A stretch of DNA of 6,315 bases from an uncultured Erysipelotrichaceae bacterium (GTDB lineage: Bacteria; Bacillota_I; Bacilli_A; RFN20; CAG-826). The first letter of the stretch is position 1. Each line of letters begins with the position of its first letter. The DNA is taken from assembly GCA_902801805.1 (NCBI GenBank), contig CADCJP010000057.1, positions 1-6,315 of the forward strand, in the 5' to 3' direction. Shown piece after piece: positions 1 to 5,442 of this stretch. A program made the translations under genes and the position numbers. Below the pieces are notes generated by a model that did no database searches, was not told the origin of the DNA, and was given only the letters and a program-made list of their open reading frames with translations.

Positions 1-435
1 ACGCTGCTTTTCTCCACCACTTAATTTATTAACAATTTGTTTTTCTTTACCTTGTAAGCCCACAAGAGTTAATAAATCTCTACACTTTCTTAGCTTTTGT
101 TCTTTCTTCATCGAGAAAAGAGTTTCTAGAGGAAACAATAGATTAGATATCACTGTTTCGCTTTCAAAGAGTTTGAAATCTTGAAAGATGAAACCATATG
201 TTGAAAGTCGTAACTGGCTAAGGTCATTATCATTGAGGTTTTCGATATTATGATGATTAACTTGTATGGAACCAGAAAAGCTTATTAATCCCGCTATACA
301 GTTTAATAAAGTGGTCTTACCTGAACCAGATGCTCCATATATGACAGAGATACCTCTTTCAGGGAATTCATAATTGATATTATTTAAAACCACTCTAGAA
401 TCGTATCTCTTCGTAAGGTTAGTAAGTTTAATCAT
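1..435 (-). CDS. ABC transporter ATP-binding protein, 5' part (cut by window edge)
   Basis: This is the first 145 codons of an ABC ATPase, read from the ATG at 435 and still open at the left edge. Visible motifs are the Walker A GASGSGKT (residues 34-41), a complete Q-loop GFIFQ with Gln85, and the signature LSGGEKQR at the very end of the visible part. Walker B and the H-loop lie outside the window. The spacing of motifs is that of MacB/LolD-type ATPases, which work with FtsX-like permeases on the inner face of the membrane. The start overlaps the stop of the preceding permease by 8 nt (ATGATTAA), and an AAGGAGG site at 448-454 lies 12 nt upstream, inside the permease coding sequence, so translational coupling is likely. 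It may continue into a fused permease as its neighbour does, but this cannot be seen. The substrate is unknown. The family call is secure; the operon partnership is inferred from overlap and similarity. Confidence 0.9.
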   Translation of the reverse strand, partial: MIKLTNLTKRYDSRVVLNNINYEFPERGISVIYGASGSGKTTLLNCIAGLISFSGSIQVNHHNIENLNDNDLSQLRLSTYGFIFQDFKLFESETVISNLLFPLETLFSMKKEQKLRKCRDLLTLVGLQGKEKQIVNKLSGGEKQR

Positions 436-2483
436 TAGACTGTAATTCCTCCTTTAAAGAGATTTTTTTTGAAAAGGAAATTGGAAGGTATGTTGCTAAT
501 AAACATACAAAAAGCGCTCCAACGATAATAAGAAGTGGAAATAAGAACACATGTCCCTTAAAACTAGTAAAAGGAATGTCGATGATATCCACTAATGAGG
601 TGAAATGCTTTATTAGTTTATTTAATGGATTTTGCACTAATGCGCTTATTAAAAACGAAATACCAACACCAATAAGACCCAGTAAGAAGTTTTCAAATAT
701 ATAAAGAGCGGTTATCTCGTCTCTTTTAGCACCTAAGCAAAGAAGTATTGCTGAGTCTTTGATATCCTCACTATAAGAAGCAAAAGATATCACCCCAATA
801 ATTAAAACTGTTCCTATTAAAGCAATCGCAAGGAATACTTCCATCCCCACACTAGCAGCGTCCACTAATTGGAATAATGTTTCCTCAATTGTGATAGCGT
901 TACTATTAAGGCTATAGTCCTCTTTAAGGCTCTTTTTAAACTGCTTTATTCGATCCACGTGGTCTATGCTTTTAAGAAATAGCCTATGTGAGTAATTAGC
1001 GATGTATTCGTTATCAGAAGCTGTCATTATTCTCTCTTTCCACGATATCTCCCCTAGATATTCAGAGAGATTGTTCATCAAAGTTTCTGACATATATTTA
1101 TCCATTGCCTTATATGAGTAATAGATTTTAGGGGTATTTAGGAAAGAGAGCTCATCCACTACACCAACAATCTCCACTAATCGGTCATAAACAAAATAAT
1201 CAATGATATATGGTTTATCGGTATCCTCTGTGTAATAAGTAACTGTGCTACTGTCTTTTAAACGTATATAAGTATCAAGAGGATTTAGCTTTGTTACTTT
1301 CTTGATATAGTCATAAGCGGTTTTATTAATTACCACTTGAGCTAATGTATCAGCAGCGGGAAATTTGCCTTTAATTAATAGGCTTTTATCAATCGATTGA
1401 TCACAAAAAGAGTAGATAGGTGTATAGGTTAGGCCGTTTATTTCCTCTTCATTGACATATGTATCTAAGGCTGGAGAAACAAGGGAATCATAGGAATAAC
1501 AATAATGTAAGAAATCATTATCTAATCTAAGTTCGTTTATCTCTTCTTCACTCGCTCTTAGTGTCTGAATAAGTGTAATTGGTGATTCATCACTTTTAAT
1601 ATGCTTTTCTTTGCTTAAAGAAGCCACTCCATAATCGAGTTGCTTCATCGCTGATATTTCAATCGAATGATGTGCGCCATTAGAGAAACCAAAAATCAGC
1701 ATGCTCGCGGTTATCCCTATCGCTAAGGAAGCAATCGAAAAGATATTTCTTTTAAAACGCTTGGTGAAGTTATGAGCAATTATCTTGTTATACCAATTAG
1801 AGTTGCTCTTTCTAGTAACTGTTTCTACCTTCTCGTTTTTAGTCTCGTTAATTCTTTCTACATCAATAATTCTTCCATCTCTCATAGAGATAATGCGGTC
1901 GCTATATTGTCTCGCCAATTGTTCGTTATGGGTCACCATTATCACTAACGATGATTTACTAGCCTTCTTCAAGGATTCCATCACCAAAACTGCGTTATCC
2001 TTATCTAAGGCTCCTGTTGGTTCATCCGCTAAGATGAGACGAGGATTACTAATAAAGCATCGCATAATAGCGATTCTTTCTTTCTCTCCGCCTGATAGCT
2101 TTGAGCATTTCTTATCCAATAACGTTTTATCTATAGAGAAGTTATCCACTAGTGATAGCACTTTCTTTTTCGCGGTTATAAAGCTATCACCATTTAGTAA
2201 AGCGGGTAGCATAATGTTATATAAAGCGGTTTGATTAAATAACGAGTTCTTTTTCTTTATATTTAGAAATATCTTTCCTGTTAAAAAATATTTGCCCTTC
2301 ACTAGGGTTATCTAGTTTACCAATTAGATTAAGCAATGTTGATTTGCCACATCCAGACTTGCCTAAAACACTAACTAAACCAGTTGAAGGAAATGATAAA
2401 GTAATGTCTTTCAAGACATACTTTTTCTCATTTTTGTTAATGGGATAAAACTTAGAAACTTTTTTAATAACTAATAGAGACAT
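428..2483 (-). pseudogene. ABC transporter ATPase-permease fusion (MacB/FtsX type), broken by an internal deletion and frameshift
   Basis: The N-terminal part runs from ATG 2483 to a TAA at 2235-2237 and carries Walker A GKSGCGKST (residues 41-49) plus the following helix. The rest continues in the +1 frame from about 2250 to the TAA at 428. It has the signature LSGGEKER (about 2076-2098), Walker B RLILADE with the D-loop, and His in VTHN. A permease follows with one membrane segment near 1680-1745, an extracytoplasmic domain of about 280 residues, and three more segments near 780-840, 635-705 and 480-550. That is the MacB-like four-helix layout. The Q-loop (expected GFxFQ) is missing at the junction. 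Counted against the intact paralogue at 1-435, about 47 nt are lost, and the frame change requires a deletion of 3n+2 nt. Neither half alone can be a working ATPase. The permease frame is otherwise open, so the damage looks recent, strain-specific or an assembly error. The GTG at 2302 and the in-frame TTG at 2525 are possible but less likely starts. Substrate unknown. Confidence 0.9.
448..454 (-). promoter_or_regulatory. Ribosome binding site of second ABC gene
   Basis: AAGGAGG is a perfect match to the anti-Shine-Dalgarno core and lies 12 nt before the ATG at 435. It is embedded in the last codons of the upstream permease (Lys-Glu-Glu). The spacing is a little long, but together with the 8-nt gene overlap it supports this start. 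Confidence 0.75.
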
Positions 2484-2517
2484 AAAAAAACTCCCTCTAC
2501 TTAATAAATAGGGGGAG
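2484..2517 (-). terminator. Intrinsic terminator downstream of fhs
   Basis: On the minus strand CTCCCCCTA (2517-2509) pairs with TAGAGGGAG (2499-2491) across a 9-nt loop. Eight of nine pairs form, with one C-A mismatch. Seven Ts follow at once (2490-2484). It begins 25 nt after the fhs stop codon. The T tract runs directly into the ATG of the next gene, so the element separates fhs from the ABC operon and could also limit its translation. Stem and T tract are seen directly; termination is inferred. Confidence 0.72.
2491..2497 (-). promoter_or_regulatory. Ribosome binding site of ABC fusion gene, inside a hairpin arm
   Basis: GAGGGAG lies 7 nt before the ATG at 2483 and decides that start over the in-frame TTG at 2525. 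The same bases form the 3' arm of the hairpin at 2491-2517, so the site would be hidden when the RNA is folded. A weaker AGGA before the TTG leaves a 14-residue extension possible. Confidence 0.7.
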
Positions 2518-2542
2518 AATTTCAAATTTTTCCTAAAAAGTT

Positions 2543-4171
2543 TTAGTGATCGAGTTTTTGATCGTATGGAACATCTTCCATTTTGACCGCTGCTGGAACT
2601 TTTGGAAGACCTGGCATTGTCATAATGGCACCGGTTAATGGAACAATGAAGTTAGCGCCTGCAGATAATCTCACTTCACGGATAGTAACTGTGAAGCCTT
2701 TTGGTGCACCTAAGACCTTTGGATCATCAGTTAAAGATTGAGGGGTCTTAGCGATACAGATTGGAGTCTTATCAAAGCCTAATTTGGTAAAGTCTTCAAT
2801 TTGTTTATTTGCGGCATCTGTATAAACAACTTCTCCCGCACCATAGATCTCTTTACAAATGGTTTCAATCTTTTCTTTGATTGGAAGATTAACATCATAT
2901 AAAGGATGATAATGGGATTCTTTAGTGTTAAGGATGTTCATCACTGCTTTAGCGAGTTCCGCACCACCTTTACCACCATCAGCGAAGGCTGAGCAGTAAG
3001 CGTGGTCGTAACCATTTTCTTCACACCATTTACTTAAGAAAGCTGTTTCTGCTTCGGTGTCACTAGCGAAATGGTTAATGCAAACCACTGCAGGTACCCC
3101 GTATTTTTCCACGTTTTCAATGTGTTTCTTTAAGTTACAAACACCATTCTTAAGAGCTTCAACGTTTTCATTAGCGAGTTCTTCAAATGGTTGACCACCA
3201 TGCATCTTGAGCGCTCTAATTGTGGCGACCACAACGACTGCGTCTGGTTTTAAACCAGCAACACGGCATTTAATATCTAAGAACTTTTCTGCACCAAGGT
3301 CAGCACCGAAGCCTGCCTCTGTGACCACGACTGGAGCTAACTTAAGAGCCATCTTTGTGGCGATAATGGAGTTACAACCATGAGCAATATTCGCGAATGG
3401 TCCACCATGGATAATGGCAGGATTACCTTCTAATGTTTGGACAAGGTTTGGATTAAGCGCGGTAATCATGAGTTTCATGATAGCGTGACTAATTCTAAGT
3501 TGTCTTAAGAAGACTGGTTTTTCATCATAACTATAAGCGACGATGATGTTATTGATTCTATCCATAAAGTCTTGTTCATCTTTAGATAAACAAAGGATAG
3601 CCATTAATTCACTAGCAACTGTAATAACGAATTCTTCTTGTCTTGGAGCGACTTTGGTTTCACCTTCAGAAACAGTCACTTTTCTTAAGGCTCTATCGTT
3701 CATATCAAGGGCTCTTTTCCAAAGAACTCTTTCAGGATTAATATTTAATTCATTGCCTTGCCAAATGGAGTTATCAATACAAGCGGCAATTAAGTTGATG
3801 GAACTTGTTAAAGCGTGCATATCACCTGTGAAGTGTAAGTTGATATCTTCACTTGGGACCACTAAAGCTTTACCACCACCAGTAGCGCCACCTTTAATGC
3901 CAAAGACTGGACCAAGGGATGGTTCTCTTAAACACACTAATGAAGGAACACCGATATAACGTAAGCCATCATGTAAACCGATGGATGTTGTGGTTTTACC
4001 TTCACCAGCTTTGGTTGGTGTAATCGCGGTAACTAAAACTAGTTTACCGTTTGGACGATCTTTTAATTCGTCCATAATCTTTAATGAGATTTTTGCCTTA
4101 TCATAACCAAAAGGAATTAGGTATTTCTCATCAACATTAATCATTTTTGCTACATCGAAAATGTTTCCCAT
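2543..4171 (-). CDS. fhs: Formate-tetrahydrofolate ligase (10-formyl-THF synthetase)
   Basis: The 542-residue protein joins formate to tetrahydrofolate at the cost of ATP, giving 10-formyl-THF for purine synthesis, initiator Met-tRNA formylation and other one-carbon steps in the cytoplasm. Recognisable family blocks are the P-loop TPTKAGEGKTTT (residues 51-62), REPSLGPVFGIKGGATGGG (82-100), the EDINLHFTGDMHALT block just after it, WKRALDMNDRALRKV, and GGPFANIAHGCNSI. The length is slightly under the usual 555-560, mostly from a short N-terminus, and nothing essential appears to be missing. ATG 4171 is supported by AGAGAGG 10 nt upstream. A 73-nt gap with a predicted promoter separates it from miaA, and a hairpin terminator follows, so it is probably a single-gene unit. 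No other folate gene is in view. Identification is firm. Confidence 0.98.
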   Translation of the reverse strand: MGNIFDVAKMINVDEKYLIPFGYDKAKISLKIMDELKDRPNGKLVLVTAITPTKAGEGKTTTSIGLHDGLRYIGVPSLVCLREPSLGPVFGIKGGATGGGKALVVPSEDINLHFTGDMHALTSSINLIAACIDNSIWQGNELNINPERVLWKRALDMNDRALRKVTVSEGETKVAPRQEEFVITVASELMAILCLSKDEQDFMDRINNIIVAYSYDEKPVFLRQLRISHAIMKLMITALNPNLVQTLEGNPAIIHGGPFANIAHGCNSIIATKMALKLAPVVVTEAGFGADLGAEKFLDIKCRVAGLKPDAVVVVATIRALKMHGGQPFEELANENVEALKNGVCNLKKHIENVEKYGVPAVVCINHFASDTEAETAFLSKWCEENGYDHAYCSAFADGGKGGAELAKAVMNILNTKESHYHPLYDVNLPIKEKIETICKEIYGAGEVVYTDAANKQIEDFTKLGFDKTPICIAKTPQSLTDDPKVLGAPKGFTVTIREVRLSAGANFIVPLTGAIMTMPGLPKVPAAVKMEDVPYDQKLDH

Positions 4172-4181
4172 AAAAATAGAA

Positions 4182-4188
4182 CCTCTCT
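4182..4188 (-). promoter_or_regulatory. Ribosome binding site of fhs
   Basis: AGAGAGG lies 10 nt before the ATG at 4171, a normal distance for Bacilli, and confirms the chosen fhs start. Confidence 0.65.
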
Positions 4189-4207
4189 TTTATTTCATTT
4201 GTCCTTT

Positions 4208-4235
4208 ATTATGCCATTCAAAATATATTTTGCAA
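4208..4235 (-). promoter_or_regulatory. Predicted sigma-70/SigA promoter of fhs
   Basis: TTGCAA (4235-4230, four of six consensus bases) is separated by 16 nt from CATAAT (4213-4208, five of six). Transcription would begin near 4201, giving a leader of about 30 nt that contains the fhs ribosome site. The gap is AT-rich, so chance matches are possible. Confidence 0.5.
4219..4232. repeat. 14-bp perfect palindrome in the fhs promoter region
   Basis: CAAAATATATTTTG reads the same on both strands and covers part of the predicted -35 box and the spacer. It could be an operator half-site pair or a chance AT-rich palindrome. It has no T tract or GC core and is not a terminator. Confidence 0.35.
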
Positions 4236-4244
4236 TATTTATTT

Positions 4245-5129
4245 CTAGCGTTCATTTGTGGCCTCTTTTAATAGTTCTTCTTTAGAAGTAAATTCTTGGC
4301 ATGGTAATTGATGCTTAAAGAAGGTCACTTGTCTTTTAGCGTAGTTTCTTGTTCTCTTTTTGATGAGCTCTTTGCATTCTTCTAAAGAGCATTTATTTTC
4401 TAAGTAATCGATAACTTCTTTATAACCAATAGCCGCTTTTGCGGTTAATGATAAATCGTATTTATTAAGTAATTCTTTGACTTCTTCTACTAAGCCATTA
4501 TCAAACATTTGGTCGACACGTGTATTAATATTAGCGTATAACTCTTCCCTATTTGGGTTGATAAAGTAGAACCTAATATCTTCACCTTTAAAGAAGAATT
4601 TGTGCTCTTGTTGATCAATATTTTCTGACTTATTGGTTTTATGAGTTCTCGCGATTTGAAGAGCGCGAATCACTCTTTTACGATTATTCATATGAATGGT
4701 TTCAGTAGCCTTCATATCAACTTGTTTTAATAAGTCGTAGAGTTCTTCATTGCTCATTTCTTCTAAATCAGAAATATCGACTTCTTCTTCATCTTCGAAA
4801 ACATAATCATAGAGTGCGGCTCTTATATAAAGGCCTGTACCACCACAAACGATGATAGTTGGATATTTCTTTTTAAGTTCTAGATAAGTCTTTCTAAAGT
4901 CTTCTTGATATTCTTTAACGGAATAGGTTTGATTTGGCTTAACAATATCTAAAAGATAGTGTTTCTTATAATCATCACTATCTCTTTCTACCTTCGCGGT
5001 ACCAATATCCATTTCTTGATAGATTTGAAAAGCATCCGCATTAATGATTGGTGCGGAGTATTGTTTCGCTAACGATAAAGCTAGGGATGTTTTGCCTGAT
5101 CCTGTTGGACCCACTATTACTATAAGCAT
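4245..5129 (-). CDS. miaA: tRNA dimethylallyltransferase (i6A37 synthase)
   Basis: The 294-residue protein transfers the dimethylallyl group from DMAPP to N6 of adenosine 37 in tRNAs that read UNN codons. Motifs are the P-loop GPTGSGKT (residues 7-14), NADAFQIYQEMDIGTAK (30-46) with the conserved Asp32, GGTGLYI (96-102), NNRKRVIRALQI (148-159), AIGYKEV (233-239) and RTRNYAKRQ (259-267). The usual DS pair is DA here (Ala33). The length is close to, slightly below, the normal 300-316. The start is fixed because the P-loop begins at residue 7. No Shine-Dalgarno sequence precedes it, and an extended -10 box ends 6 nt before the ATG, so a leaderless mRNA is likely. Its product is the substrate of MiaB, encoded two genes upstream; the YmcA-like gene and a terminator lie between them. 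Identification is firm. Confidence 0.98.
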   Translation of the reverse strand: MLIVIVGPTGSGKTSLALSLAKQYSAPIINADAFQIYQEMDIGTAKVERDSDDYKKHYLLDIVKPNQTYSVKEYQEDFRKTYLELKKKYPTIIVCGGTGLYIRAALYDYVFEDEEEVDISDLEEMSNEELYDLLKQVDMKATETIHMNNRKRVIRALQIARTHKTNKSENIDQQEHKFFFKGEDIRFYFINPNREELYANINTRVDQMFDNGLVEEVKELLNKYDLSLTAKAAIGYKEVIDYLENKCSLEECKELIKKRTRNYAKRQVTFFKHQLPCQEFTSKEELLKEATNER

Positions 5130-5135
5130 GGAAAT

Positions 5136-5144
5136 ATTATAACA
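5136..5144 (-). promoter_or_regulatory. Extended -10 promoter of miaA (predicted leaderless start)
   Basis: The minus strand reads TGTTATAAT, a perfect TGn extended -10 element. Only 6 nt (ATTTCC) lie between it and the miaA ATG, which puts the expected +1 on the A of the start codon. No good -35 box is present, since that position falls in the terminator stem, but an extended -10 can work without one. Confidence 0.65.
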
Positions 5145-5168
5145 AAAAATGCGATTTTATTCGCATTT
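5144..5168 (-). terminator. Intrinsic terminator of the miaB-ymcA-like unit
   Basis: AAATGCGA (5168-5161) and TCGCATTT (5154-5147) form a perfect 8-bp stem with a 6-nt loop. A run of six Ts (5149-5144) overlaps and follows the 3' arm. The stem starts within the stop codon of the small upstream gene. The T tract ends where the miaA extended -10 box begins, so one unit stops and the next starts within about 20 nt. Confidence 0.78.
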
Positions 5169-5442
5169 ATTTAATTATTGATTGGATGGTTTTTAGTAGT
5201 TCGTATAAAGCGTCTTTACTAGCTTCATAATTCACCACTATTGGATGGTTATCATAAAGAGCTTTAAGATTATTGGCTTCTTTAATTTTTCCTTGGGCTC
5301 TCAAGTTAGCGATATTGTGCTTTAATTCAATCACGTCTTCGCTATTTTCGTATTGTTCTTTGTTTTTGAGAAACTCTTTCATCTCTGGAGTTTCATCAAT
5401 CAAAGCCTTTAATTCTTTGGCTTTTTCAATGACTTTATCCAT
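5167..5442 (-). CDS. ymcA: YlbF/YmcA family protein, RicA-like
   Basis: This is a 91-residue, highly charged, mostly helical protein without signal peptide, membrane segment or cysteine. Its pattern (MDKVIEKAKELKALI, then a Pro-Glu-Met-Lys-containing helix and a long central helix) fits the Com_YlbF family. In Bacillus subtilis ymcA (ricA) also sits directly beside miaB, which favours RicA over RicF/YlbF. RicA, RicF and RicT form a complex that helps RNase Y process mRNAs and affects competence, sporulation and biofilm formation. The B. subtilis protein is about 140 residues and contributes cysteines to Fe-S clusters, while this one is shorter and cannot do so. ATG 5442 is preferred: GGGGAAG lies 6 nt upstream and the start overlaps the miaB stop by 8 nt (ATGGATAA). 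An in-frame TTG at 5457 has no such site. Family assignment rests on recalled pattern plus synteny; the exact paralogue is less certain. Confidence 0.78.
   Translation of the reverse strand: MDKVIEKAKELKALIDETPEMKEFLKNKEQYENSEDVIELKHNIANLRAQGKIKEANNLKALYDNHPIVVNYEASKDALYELLKTIQSIIK

Noticed and set aside
1785..2234. Plus-strand open frame of about 149 codons
   Set aside because: It lies opposite the conserved signature and Walker B part of the ABC gene, has no ribosome site and shows no recognisable family.
2235..2302. Programmed ribosomal frameshift at the A-rich junction in the ABC gene
   Set aside because: A shift would join the frames but could not restore the missing Q-loop residues, so deletion is the better explanation.
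428..2302. GTG at 2302 as the start of a stand-alone 624-residue protein
   Set aside because: The first 16 or so residues are an out-of-frame reading of the upstream ATPase half, there is no ribosome site, and the protein would lack Walker A.
2483..2525. In-frame TTG at 2525 as start of the ABC gene, or as a leader peptide for attenuation
   Set aside because: It is in frame with the ATG and so is not a separate leader; the ATG at 2483 has the stronger ribosome site and fits the family N-terminus. An AGGA before the TTG keeps it as a minor alternative.
2235..2525. Horizontal transfer of the ABC region on grounds of codon use
   Set aside because: The region looks less codon-optimised than fhs, but that also follows from low expression. 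No mobile element, tRNA or repeat borders it.
2545..2560. Two GATC sites flanking the last codons of fhs as a possible repeat or methylation element
   Set aside because: They are only 4-bp matches inside coding sequence and are expected by chance.
3543..3959. Plus-strand open frame of about 138 codons
   Set aside because: It is antisense to the highly conserved core of fhs, whose codon pattern explains the lack of stops.
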